DNA of 64,000 bases from Streptosporangium subroseum (GTDB lineage Bacteria > Actinomycetota > Actinomycetes > Streptosporangiales > Streptosporangiaceae), in assembly GCF_900188345.1 (NCBI RefSeq), contig NZ_FZOD01000024.1:1-64000 (forward strand). Reading direction: 5' to 3'. The position numbers and the translations under genes are program-made. The notes under the pieces were generated by a model that had not been told where the DNA came from, searched no databases, and saw only the letters and a list, made by a program, of their open reading frames with translations. Of this stretch, positions 14,276-22,699 are shown piece after piece. Within the stretch, counting starts at the first letter, position 1, and every line of letters starts with the position of its first letter.

Positions 14276-15184
14276 GTGTTCGACCCGACGGATCTCTACC
14301 GGCTCAGCGGAGACATCCCTGAGCTGACCGATCCGGTGCTGCTCTACCAATTCGATGGGTTCGTGGACGCGGGCGGTGCCGGACGGCTCGCCATCGGTCA
14401 CCTGCTCGACGAGCTGGAGCACCGGGTCGTCGCGACGTTTGACGTGGATCGCCTGCTCGACTACCGGTCCCGGCGACCGATCATGACTTTCGACACCGAC
14501 CGGTGGGTGGATGTGGACAGCCCCGGGCTCATCCTGCATCTCGCCCACGACACCACGGGCACACCGTTCCTGGTGCTCACCGGCCCCGAGCCGGACCGCG
14601 AGTGGGAGCTGTTCACCGCCGCCCTCGACACACTGGCCACCCGGCTGAACGTCAGCAAGCTGGTGACCGTTCACGGCATCCCGATGGCCGTCCCGCACAC
14701 CCGCGCGCTGGGCATCACCGGTCACGCCAGCCGTCCCGAGCTCATCACCGGCCAGACCAGCTCCTTCGGCAAGGTGCAGGTGCCGGGCAGCGTGGCGGCG
14801 CTGATCGAGTTCAGGCTCGGCGCCAAGGGACACGACGTCATGGGCTACGCCGTGCACGTCCCGCACTACCTCGCCCAGGCCGAATACCCGTCGGCCGCGG
14901 TGACCGCCCTGGAGGCGGTCACGAAGGGCACCGGGCTGGTGTTCCCGCTGGAGAGCCTGCGGGAGGCCTCCGACAAGACCAACGTCGAGATCGCCGAGCA
15001 GATCCAGGCCTCCGAAGAGCTGTCCACCGCCATCACCGGCCTGGAGCAGCAGTACGACGCGTTCGCCACCGGCTCCGCGCGCGAGAGCCTGATGGCCGAG
15101 AGCTCGGAGATGCCCACCGGCGACGAGCTCGCCGCCCAGTTCGAGGCCTTTCTCGCCGAGCGTGACGAGCAGCGGGGTGACTGA
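14276..15184 (+). CDS. PAC2-family protein
   Basis: A 302-aa protein of the PAC2 (proteasome assembly chaperone 2-like) family. Typical blocks are VLLYQFDGFVDAGGAGRLAIGHLL near the N-terminus, FLVLTGPEPDREWELF, and MGYAVHVPHYLAQAEYPSAAVTALEAV in the middle; the C-terminal 80 residues are helical and acidic. In bacteria the family is linked by genome context to proteasome and Pup systems, but a biochemical role is not settled. The GTG start at 14276 follows a purine-rich gaaaggctggaaaac. The end overlaps the start of the following oxidoreductase gene, so the two are probably co-transcribed. Confidence 0.88.
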   Translation: MFDPTDLYRLSGDIPELTDPVLLYQFDGFVDAGGAGRLAIGHLLDELEHRVVATFDVDRLLDYRSRRPIMTFDTDRWVDVDSPGLILHLAHDTTGTPFLVLTGPEPDREWELFTAALDTLATRLNVSKLVTVHGIPMAVPHTRALGITGHASRPELITGQTSSFGKVQVPGSVAALIEFRLGAKGHDVMGYAVHVPHYLAQAEYPSAAVTALEAVTKGTGLVFPLESLREASDKTNVEIAEQIQASEELSTAITGLEQQYDAFATGSARESLMAESSEMPTGDELAAQFEAFLAERDEQRGD

Positions 15185-16214
15185 CCTCCGCGTCGGTCTC
15201 ATCGGGTACGGCGTGGCGGGGGCGTTCTTCCACGCCCCGCTGATCGCCGCGACTCCGGGGCTGCGGCTGTCCGCCGTGGTGACCGGAAATCCCGAGCGGG
15301 CAGCCGAGGTGAGCGAGAAGTACGACGCGCGTGCGGTCGGCGACGCCTCCGACCTGTGGGACTCCAGCGACCTGGTCGTGGTCGCCTCCCCCAACCGCAC
15401 CCACGTCCCGCTGGCGACGGCCGCCCTGAACGCGGGTCTGCCCGTCGTGGTCGACAAGCCGCTGGCGGCGACCGCGGAGGAGGCACGCGGCCTGATACGG
15501 CTGGCGCGCGATCGCGGCCTGATGCTGACCGTGTTCCAGAACCGGCGCTGGGACGGCGACTTCCTGACGATCAGGCGGCTGCTCTCCGCGGGAGAGCTCG
15601 GCACCGTGAACCGGCTGGAGTCCCGGTTCGACCGCTGGCGCCCCACGCCCAAGGGCGGCTGGCGTGAGGTCGGCGGCGCCGACGAGATCGGCGGCCTCCT
15701 CTACGACCTCGGCAGCCACCTGGTGGACCAGGCACTGCGACTGCTCGGCCCGGCCACCGAGGTCTACGCCGAGCTCGACATCCGCCGCCCCGGGGTCACC
15801 GCCGACGACGACGTGTTCATCGCGCTCACACACGCGAGCGGAGCCCGCTCCCACCTGTGGGCCGGCGCGGTCACCCCCCGGCTCGCCCCCCGCTTCCGGG
15901 TCCTGGGCTCGCGGGCGGGTTACGTGAAGTACGGCCTGGACGTTCAGGAAGAGCGCCTGCGCGCCGGTCTCGGCCCGGACTCCCCCGGCTTCGGCGACGA
16001 ACCGCAGGATCGGTGGGGCACCGTCGGCATCGACGACGACAACCACCCCGTCCCCACGGAGCCGGGCGCCTATGCCGACTTCTACGGGGCCGTGGCGGCG
16101 AGCCTGCGCGAGGGCACTCCGCCTCCGGTCGACCCGGAAGAGGTGGTCGAGAGCCTCACCGTTCTGGAGGCCGCCCGCCGTTCGGCCACCGAGCGCCTGA
16201 TCGTCTCCCTCTGA
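15177..16214 (+). CDS. Gfo/Idh/MocA-family oxidoreductase
   Basis: A 345-aa NAD(P)-dependent oxidoreductase. The N-terminal Rossmann fold opens with LRVGLIGYGVAGAFFHAPLI. The family signature NRTHVPLATAALNAGLPVVVDKPLA carries the Lys of the (E/D)KP motif, and GGLLYDLGSHLVDQALRLLG supplies the Asp/His pair near the active site. The preferred start is the GTG at 15177, preceded by agcgggg and overlapping the PAC2 gene by 8 bp; an in-frame GTG at 15162 would add five residues. Members act on sugars, inositols and related polyols, and the substrate cannot be read here. Coupled expression with a PAC2 protein is a common actinobacterial arrangement. Confidence 0.88.
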   Translation: MTDLRVGLIGYGVAGAFFHAPLIAATPGLRLSAVVTGNPERAAEVSEKYDARAVGDASDLWDSSDLVVVASPNRTHVPLATAALNAGLPVVVDKPLAATAEEARGLIRLARDRGLMLTVFQNRRWDGDFLTIRRLLSAGELGTVNRLESRFDRWRPTPKGGWREVGGADEIGGLLYDLGSHLVDQALRLLGPATEVYAELDIRRPGVTADDDVFIALTHASGARSHLWAGAVTPRLAPRFRVLGSRAGYVKYGLDVQEERLRAGLGPDSPGFGDEPQDRWGTVGIDDDNHPVPTEPGAYADFYGAVAASLREGTPPPVDPEEVVESLTVLEAARRSATERLIVSL

Positions 16215-16428
16215 GACCTGCCGAGGATCTGAGACCTGCCAGGTCCCCGTCGGCGCCCCTCACTGAAACCTGCTGAGGTCCCCGACCGGAATCCCTCACC
16301 GAGACACGGCGCCTCCGGCCGGGTGCCCGCTGAGCTCCCGCTGGAACAACTCCGGCCCGGTTCTCCCCGAGGTCTCCAAGACTTCGGGGATCCGGGGGCC
16401 GCCGGTCCACCGGCGGCTCCCGGGTCGG

Positions 16429-17226
16429 TCAGTCGCGCAGACGGGAGCGGACGGCCTGGGAGTCGGCCTCGGTCCAGCCGTGTGCGGTGAGCCACGCCAT
16501 GGGACCGCCGAAGCGGTCGTCGAGGACGCGCAGGAACTGCTCGATGTATTCGGGGCGCGGCCGGTGCTCGTCGGCCGGGCGGGTGTCGAGGTCGTCGCGG
16601 TAGGTGAGGCTGGAGCGCAGCCGGGCCAGGATGCCCTCCAGGCGGTCGCCCGTGGCGACGTAGTCGGCGACGATCGCCTCGCGGGTGACCCCGGCGATCT
16701 CCAGCGCGAGGGCGCTGACCACGCCGGTGCGGTCCTTGCCCGCCGCACAGTGGATGATCGCGGCGCCGTCGTCATTGGCCAGGGTGCGCAGGGCGGCCAG
16801 GACCGAGTCGGGGCGCTCACGGAGATAGCCGTAGTAGAAGCCGGTCACCCTCAGCTCGGCGAGATCCTCGTCGGCCCGCTCCTGCCAGGGCAGCACCTTG
16901 TCGGCCTCGATCGTGTCGGCCTCGACGTCGGTGTGCCTGCCGCCTTCGGCGAACAGGGTGAGATGGTGGATGCTCACCTCCGGCACGGTGGTGAGCGGAC
17001 CGGGTCCCTCGAGGCTTACCTCGGGGGTGGATCGCAGGTCGATGACGTGGCGGAGTTTGAGCTCCCCGACGAGCAGTTCGACGTCACGCTCGGTCAGCCC
17101 CTGCAGATTGTCCGACCGATATATCCGGCCGAAACGCGTAGTCCCGCCGTCCACCGTCGCGAGCCCGCCGAGGTCGCGCACGTTGACGGCACCTTCAAGA
17201 TCAATCCATCGCGTCAAGTCGTTCAT
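16429..17226 (-). CDS. Tyrosine/serine protein phosphatase, IphP-like
   Basis: A 265-aa phosphatase with the CX5R active-site loop IIHCAAGKDRTG (Cys160, Arg166). The N-terminal GAVNVRDLGG and RFGRIYRSDNL are typical of the Y_phosphatase3/IphP-like group, which dephosphorylates phosphotyrosine and often also phosphoserine or phosphoinositides. No signal peptide is present, so it should act in the cytoplasm. The DEDLAELRVTGFYYGYL segment before the loop matches the helical insertion of this group. It is a single gene, convergent with the oxidoreductase. The 214 bp beyond its stop hold only loosely repeated gagacctgc/aggtcccc blocks. Confidence 0.88.
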   Translation of the reverse strand: MNDLTRWIDLEGAVNVRDLGGLATVDGGTTRFGRIYRSDNLQGLTERDVELLVGELKLRHVIDLRSTPEVSLEGPGPLTTVPEVSIHHLTLFAEGGRHTDVEADTIEADKVLPWQERADEDLAELRVTGFYYGYLRERPDSVLAALRTLANDDGAAIIHCAAGKDRTGVVSALALEIAGVTREAIVADYVATGDRLEGILARLRSSLTYRDDLDTRPADEHRPRPEYIEQFLRVLDDRFGGPMAWLTAHGWTEADSQAVRSRLRD

Positions 17227-17322
17227 CGCTCACCAGCTTATACGCGGAAATATGAGCAAGCAGTTAACGTTGGACGCCCGTTGCCAGAAATAGCGGTGCC
17301 CTCTCGGCAAGTCCGTAAATGT

Positions 17323-17503
17323 GCCACATTCATGGCAATGAGATGAGACTGACCGCCGCCCCGGCCGATTTAAGCCTCCCGCGCGGGAACTCCGGGGTGC
17401 GACCATCCCGGCCCGATCGATGCGCCACATTCATGCGATGAGAAAGGCCCGCGGGTCCTGACCATTCAGCCTCCCGCACGACGCAGGAGCTCCAGGGTGC
17501 GCC
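17323..17503. repeat. Imperfect direct duplication reaching into the NB-ARC gene 3' end
   Basis: Two related stretches about 95-100 bp apart: gccacattcatggcaatgag at 17323 with gccacattcatgcgatgag at 17423, and agcctcccgcgcgggaactc at 17372 with agcctcccgcacgacgcagg at 17468, each then running into ctccggggtgcg/ctccagggtgcg. The right-hand copy includes the stop and last codons of the NB-ARC gene (LELLRRAGG). The left copy therefore looks like a decayed duplicate of that 3' end, the remnant of a second, mostly lost copy of the gene or of a local tandem duplication. Confidence 0.55.
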
Positions 17504-20024
17504 CCACCCCGGACTGATTGCCGAGGCTGCGGTAGATGTCCAGGGCCTGCCGGAGTACGGAGACCGCCGCCTGCCGGTCGCCCGCCTCCAGGTGCGTCTC
17601 CCCCAGGTAACGCAGCGACCTGGCCATCCACCAGCGGTCGCCCAGCTCCTCGAAGTCGCGCACGGCCTGCCGGAGTGACTCCTGCGCCTCCTGCGTACGG
17701 CCCAGCCGCCCGTGGGCGCGTCCGGCGGACAGCTCGGCCCTGGCCACGCCCCACGAGTCGCCGAGCGCGGTCAGCATCTCGGCGGCCCGGCGCACGTAGA
17801 CGAGCTCGCGGAGCCCGTCGGCCGGGTTGCCGACCTCCCCGGCCGCGCGCAGGCACCTGGCCTCCTCCCAGAGCTCACCGCGGAGCCTGAACATCTCCGC
17901 GGCCCGGTCCAGGCTGAAGCCCGCCCTCGTGAAGGCCTCCGCGGCGCCGCCGTCACCGTCGGCGTGCAGCCCCCTGGCCGTCGCGGCGAGGACCTCGCCG
18001 TAGGCGCGCAGCGTCTGCGCCTCGGAGTAGCGGTTACGGTCGTATTTGAACACCTCCAGGGCCTCCTCCAGCAGTTCCCTGGCCTCCTTGGGCCTGCGCT
18101 GGGCGAGCCGGAGTTCGGCGAGGTTCCGCTGGGTCCTGGCCGCCCACCAGCGGTCCTCCTCACCCTTGAAGTCGGCGATGGCGCCGATCAGGTAGTTCTG
18201 CCCGCGGTCGAGGTTGCCGTCGCTGAACAGGGTCATGCCGACCGTGCGCATCGCCCGCGCCGCCCACCAGGACTCGCCGAGGTCGGTGAAGATCTCCAGT
18301 GCCCGCTCGGCGTCCGCCACGGCGGACCGGTGGTTGCCCTGCCCGCCCGTCACCGCCGCCCGGTCCAGCAACGCGATGCCCAGCGCCCGCTGGTCGCCCA
18401 TGCGGAGCGCGGCCTCGCACAAGATGTCGGCGACCGTCCGCCAGTCGGACCAGTAGGCCCTCAGGGAGTGGCAGAGCGAGCAGAAGGCCCGGCCCAGGCC
18501 CCAGGCCAGCTCCCACATCTCCAGGCTTCTGGCCTGGCTGATCGCGGCGACCAGGGTCAGCCGTTCGGCGTTGAGCCAGTCGGCCGCCGAGCTCTGGATC
18601 TGCGCCGCGGACCTCGGGTCCACGGGCTTGGCCCTGCGCCCCCAATCCTGCGGCCAGCGGGCCACGGCCGCGGACTCGGCGCGGCGGCGGTAGCCGGAGA
18701 AGACCCGCTCGACGGCCGCCCGGCGGTGGCCGTCGTCATCGTCGGAGAGGGCCAGCTCACGGGCGAAGATCCGGACGAGGTCGTGCAGCCGGTAGCGCAT
18801 CACCCCGGCGAAGTCGATGCCCGAGCACTCGGCGAGCTGGGCGTCGATGAGCACCTCCAGCTGGTCGGCGCCGTCCGGCTCGGAGGTGGCGAGCAGCTCT
18901 CCCGCCACCCAGCCGGGCACGTCGGGGGCGCTGATCAGACTGAGCAGGCGCAGCAGGCGGCGCTGGAGGCCGGTGCAGTCGTCGTAGCTCAGCTGGAGGG
19001 AGGCGCGCACGCTCTTGTCGAGCCTGGGGGCGAGCTGGAGGTGGTCGAGGCGGCGGCGCTCGTCCTTCAACCGGTCGGCGAGCTCGCGCAGGGTCCAGTT
19101 CTCCCGGGTGGCCAGGCGTCCGCCGCAGATGCTGAGGGCCAGCGGCAGGCGGTCGCACATCCTGACGATCTCCTGGGCCGACTCCAGGTCGGCGACGACC
19201 CGGTCGTCTCCGGCCAGCCGTGCCAGCAGCTCCACGCCCTGCGCCTCGCTGAACACCGACAGCTGCTTGTCGTAGGTGTTGAGCAGGAAGAGCGGCTGCC
19301 GCGAGGTCACCATGACCGCGCAGCCGGGCTCGGCCGGGATCAGATCCTTGACCTGGTCGCCGTCGCGGGCGTTGTCCAGGCAGATCAGGATGCGCTTGCC
19401 CTTGGTCCAGGTCAGCCAGAGCTTGCGCAGCTCGGCCGGACCGCCGGGATCGGTGGTGAGCCGTACGCCGAGCGCACGCAGGAAGCCGATCAGCACCTCC
19501 TCGGGGCTGATCGGGGCCTCCACCGCGCCGCGCAGGTCGGCGTAGAGGCGGCCGTCGGGAAAGTGCCCGGCGATCTCGTGCCCGAACCGGGCGATGAGCA
19601 CGGACTTGCCAACCCCGCCCCTGCCGTACACCGAGACGACCAGCGGTGAGGCGCTCGCCGCGTGCCCCCGGGAGCGGCGCTCGGCGAAGACCTCGCGCAA
19701 CTCGGCCAGCGACTCGGTGCGGCCGGTGAAGTGCGCGGACACCGGCGGCCACTGGTCCGGCGGACGCCATGACCTCTCGTCGCCGCCGACCTGCTCCCCG
19801 TCCCGCGTGCCGGCGGTCGCCCAGGTGAGCACGCCGACCAGGAGTCCGGCGACCGCGGTGATGCCGACCTTGGCCCCGACGGGCAGATCCCAGACATCCA
19901 GCGAGGTCGCCAGGATACTGGCCATCGCCGCGGCGATCCCGGCCGCGGCGGGCGCCGCCAGTGAGATTCGCCGCCTTGGTGGTCTGGGAACACGCTGATC
20001 AGGCACGTTTGACGGCCCGGCCAT
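17466..20024 (-). CDS. Membrane-anchored NB-ARC ATPase with TPR repeats
   Basis: An 852-aa protein from the ATG at 20024, chosen for the upstream gaggggcg; a longer frame to 20093 adds Gly/Arg-rich sequence without support. Two membrane segments lie near residues 20-43 and 53-71. The NB-ARC ATPase follows with Walker A GRGGVGKS (134-141), Walker B-like RILICLDNARD, GCAVMVTSRQ and CDRLPLALSICGGRLA. The C-terminal half is a row of TPR-like helices with a recurring Trp-Trp signature (ESWWAARAMR, DRWWAARTQR, DRWWMARSLR). Unlike SARP/AfsR relatives there is no DNA-binding domain. Such proteins are signalling switches, here held at the membrane. Partners are unknown; the M6 metalloprotease gene is upstream on the same strand, 419 bp away. 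Confidence 0.87.
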   Translation of the reverse strand: MAGPSNVPDQRVPRPPRRRISLAAPAAAGIAAAMASILATSLDVWDLPVGAKVGITAVAGLLVGVLTWATAGTRDGEQVGGDERSWRPPDQWPPVSAHFTGRTESLAELREVFAERRSRGHAASASPLVVSVYGRGGVGKSVLIARFGHEIAGHFPDGRLYADLRGAVEAPISPEEVLIGFLRALGVRLTTDPGGPAELRKLWLTWTKGKRILICLDNARDGDQVKDLIPAEPGCAVMVTSRQPLFLLNTYDKQLSVFSEAQGVELLARLAGDDRVVADLESAQEIVRMCDRLPLALSICGGRLATRENWTLRELADRLKDERRRLDHLQLAPRLDKSVRASLQLSYDDCTGLQRRLLRLLSLISAPDVPGWVAGELLATSEPDGADQLEVLIDAQLAECSGIDFAGVMRYRLHDLVRIFARELALSDDDDGHRRAAVERVFSGYRRRAESAAVARWPQDWGRRAKPVDPRSAAQIQSSAADWLNAERLTLVAAISQARSLEMWELAWGLGRAFCSLCHSLRAYWSDWRTVADILCEAALRMGDQRALGIALLDRAAVTGGQGNHRSAVADAERALEIFTDLGESWWAARAMRTVGMTLFSDGNLDRGQNYLIGAIADFKGEEDRWWAARTQRNLAELRLAQRRPKEARELLEEALEVFKYDRNRYSEAQTLRAYGEVLAATARGLHADGDGGAAEAFTRAGFSLDRAAEMFRLRGELWEEARCLRAAGEVGNPADGLRELVYVRRAAEMLTALGDSWGVARAELSAGRAHGRLGRTQEAQESLRQAVRDFEELGDRWWMARSLRYLGETHLEAGDRQAAVSVLRQALDIYRSLGNQSGVGRTLELLRRAGG

Positions 20025-20262
20025 CCATCCACGCCCCTCGGAGAAGACCACGGCACGTCCGCGGCCCCCGCCCCAGCCGACGCGTTCTCTCAAGATTCAT
20101 TGAACCAGATACCGGACCGGTGACCACAGATCTCGGGGGTGCCAACCGGTTGGTACGCACACTTTTCATGAACCGCACACTCCGCGTGGGGCGCCCGGAT
20201 GCTCGCCGGCGTCGCCCCCGTCCGGCGGTGTCCGGCCGTCCGGTTCACGGGGACTCCCACGA

Positions 20263-20296
20263 GGCGGGGGTACGGCATGCATGCCGTACCCCCGCC
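20263..20296. terminator. 34-bp perfect palindrome
   Basis: Seventeen-base arms with no loop, centred between 20279 and 20280 (half-site gcatgccgtacccccgcc). It lies about 150 bp beyond the metalloprotease stop and 240 bp upstream of the NB-ARC start, both on the minus strand. A transcript would form a very stable hairpin, so it most likely ends metalloprotease transcription. There is no U-tract, as is usual in these genomes. A binding site for a dimeric regulator is the alternative. Confidence 0.7.
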
Positions 20297-20380
20297 GTCG
20301 TTCTTCCGCGGATCTCCCACAGGTCTTCCACAGCCGGGCCGTGCGCTGTGCCTCACGGACCGGCTCTGTCCTTCTGCGGG

Positions 20381-20450
20381 CTCCTACAGGTTTCTACGGG
20401 CCGCTACAGGTTTCTACGGGCCGCTACAGATTTCTACGGGCCGCTACAGG
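20381..20450. repeat. 20-bp tandem repeat overlapping a stop codon
   Basis: Exact-period repeats start at 20381, 20401, 20421 and 20441 (the last is half length), consensus ccgctacaggtttctacggg with one or two differences between copies. The TAG stop of the metalloprotease gene (20446-20444) is made from ctaca of the last copy, so each further copy would add the same stop context downstream. The rest of the 20025-20443 gap shows no gene. Confidence 0.8.
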
Positions 20451-22552
20451 CCGATCGCGTGGCAGGTCGCCTTGGCCTTCTTGGACGGGTCGCTCTCCGA
20501 GGTGGCGGTCAGGGTGACCTTGCCGAGCAGACTGCCGCCCTTCGCGCGCTGGGCGTTGACGGCGACCTTCGTGTTCTTGCCCGAGTCCGCGGTCACGAGC
20601 TCGTTGGGCAGTGAGACGGTCCAGCCCTTGCCCTCGACGGTCGCCGACAGCCGGTAGACGTCGCCCTTGAGGTAGGCGCTCACGTCCTCCGGGTGCTGCC
20701 CCTGGGCCGGGGCGGCCTTGCCGGTGTTGAACAGCGGGAAGCTGCAGTTCGACAGACCCTTGGCGCCGGGGATGCCGACGGCCGGGAGCAGCTTCACGCC
20801 GCGCTTGTTCGGGCCGGCGCCGTCCAGGGAGCGGATGGCCACCGTGTAGGACAGGATGCCCTTGCGGTCGCGCTTGAGGTCGAGGACGTAGAAGTGGAGG
20901 CGGTTGGCCTCGTCCACGTACTCGAACTCCGATCCCGAGTTGGTGCCGGCGTGGAACAGCGCGTCCGACAGCTGGCGGTAGTCGCCGAGCGTGATGGGCA
21001 CGGCGGTGCCGTCCGGCAGGACGTAGTCGGTCATGCCGATGTCCTGCGGGTTGGCGTCGATCACCCACTCGAACGGCGCCCGGTCCTGGTCCTTGGTCTT
21101 GGCCAGCAGCACTCCGGAGTCGGCGGTGAAGGAGTCGGCCCCCATCCTGTCGACGACCTCGACGGTGTAGTTGTTGTAGCCGCCGCCGTCGCAGAAGGGG
21201 TCGGTGTTCACGTTGCAGGCCGGGCTGCGGTCGCCGTCGCCGAAGGCGATGTTGACCCCGGACAGGCCCGTCGGTCCCGGCTGGTTCACCCGGGCGGTGA
21301 CGTTGGCCACGACGAGACCCGACTCGGCCAGCGCCGCGCGGGACAGGCGCAGCACGTTGTTCTCGTCCACCATCTCAAGCTTGATCTTGTTGCGGAGCAT
21401 GTGCTGGGCGCCCATGGAGCCACCGCCGGTGGGAGGGATCGTCCATCGGCTGTGCGGGCCACCGGGTCCGTTGAAGCTGCCCCGGCTGAGCATCTCCCAC
21501 ATGCCGGTGTAGTCCCGGCGAGCCGGCACCCCGAACGGGTTGTTGTAGTTGTCGCCGATGCCGAGGATGTGGCTGAACTCGTGGGCGTAGACGCCCTGCC
21601 CGGAGCTCTCCGCCTGGGTGGACGAGCCGCCCCCGGCGTTGGGCCAGATGGTGGAGGCCGAGGCCCAGGAGGTCCAGTCCACGTAGCGGGTCCTGGCCCA
21701 GTTGGTCAGGGCCGAGTCAGGCGGGCCGAATTCGTCGGTCACCGCCTCCTTGGTCGGGAACTTCATCGACCCGAACTCCTGCCAGGTGGCCGACTCGTCC
21801 TGGCCCGCGCTCAGGTAGAAGACGAAGTCGAACCCCGCGGGGACCTCCGGGCCGACCGCGCTGTCCCACGCGGCCCGCCCGTCGGTCCTGATGTTCCTGT
21901 TGCAGTTGTCCCCGGCCGGGCAGGCGGTGCCCTCCTGGAACTCCATGGCGTACTCGTGTGACTTTCCGGGCATCTGGTATGGACCGAAGGCGGTCAGATC
22001 CACGCCGTAACGACCGCCGGAGTCCTCCATCCAGTATTCGTGGATGGTGTGGCCCCGGTTGAGTTCGTTCGGGGTGTTCAGGAAGTTCTTGTAGAACGTG
22101 GCGACCTGGTCACGGGGGATGTCGTGGGCCTCGGCGCTGGGGTTCTTGAAGACGGTCGAACCCTTGGGCTGGGTGACCACGAAGGGCTGGTTGGGATAGT
22201 CGAGCAGGACGAGCGCGCCGCGGAAGGTGCGCTTGGATCCTGTGGCCTTGGGGTCGGCCCACTTCGTGCCCGGAGGCTTGGTGTAGTCGGACCACGTCAT
22301 GTGGTCCGGGTTCTTCCAGTTCTGCGGGTCGATCGGGGCGGGACCGTCCGGCTGGGTGCGCAACCTGGCCTCGGGAGAGCCCTCGGCGGGGGCGTCCAAC
22401 TGCCAGGGCTGCGTCTGGGGCCACTGGTCAAGACGCCAGGGCTGTTCGGGGTCGGGAGAGGGATCAGCGGACGCGGGGAGGGAAGCGAAGCCGATCGGAA
22501 GCAGCACCACGGCTGCGATCAGTGCTTTCAGCGACCAAGGGGGGCGAGTCAC
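20444..22552 (-). CDS. Secreted M6-family metalloprotease (immune inhibitor A-like)
   Basis: A 702-aa exported protein with a signal peptide (MTRPPWSLKALIAAVVLLPIG..., cleavage after about residue 29). The zinc site is HEFSHILGIGD (His324, Glu325, His328, with downstream Asp334), matching the HExxHxxGxxD of the M6 family. The N-terminal region carries the LVLLDYPNQPF strand usual in this family, and the C-terminal part is a beta-rich module (about 600-702) that may bind substrate. The GTG start lacks a clear ribosome-binding site. Secretion suggests protein scavenging or toxicity to other cells. It is divergent from the amidohydrolase-like gene with 147 bp between them. Confidence 0.9.
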   Translation of the reverse strand: MTRPPWSLKALIAAVVLLPIGFASLPASADPSPDPEQPWRLDQWPQTQPWQLDAPAEGSPEARLRTQPDGPAPIDPQNWKNPDHMTWSDYTKPPGTKWADPKATGSKRTFRGALVLLDYPNQPFVVTQPKGSTVFKNPSAEAHDIPRDQVATFYKNFLNTPNELNRGHTIHEYWMEDSGGRYGVDLTAFGPYQMPGKSHEYAMEFQEGTACPAGDNCNRNIRTDGRAAWDSAVGPEVPAGFDFVFYLSAGQDESATWQEFGSMKFPTKEAVTDEFGPPDSALTNWARTRYVDWTSWASASTIWPNAGGGSSTQAESSGQGVYAHEFSHILGIGDNYNNPFGVPARRDYTGMWEMLSRGSFNGPGGPHSRWTIPPTGGGSMGAQHMLRNKIKLEMVDENNVLRLSRAALAESGLVVANVTARVNQPGPTGLSGVNIAFGDGDRSPACNVNTDPFCDGGGYNNYTVEVVDRMGADSFTADSGVLLAKTKDQDRAPFEWVIDANPQDIGMTDYVLPDGTAVPITLGDYRQLSDALFHAGTNSGSEFEYVDEANRLHFYVLDLKRDRKGILSYTVAIRSLDGAGPNKRGVKLLPAVGIPGAKGLSNCSFPLFNTGKAAPAQGQHPEDVSAYLKGDVYRLSATVEGKGWTVSLPNELVTADSGKNTKVAVNAQRAKGGSLLGKVTLTATSESDPSKKAKATCHAIGL

Positions 22553-22699
22553 GATAAACGACGGTATAGATCAGTTTCGTAGAGATCAACACCATTTGTA
22601 AAGAAGCTGGGTCATCTGAGCGTTTTCTCCGTGGGGGCGTTTGAGATCGACAGGCTGATCAACGTAACCTGGGAAAGGGACGAAACCACAGGAGTGCCT

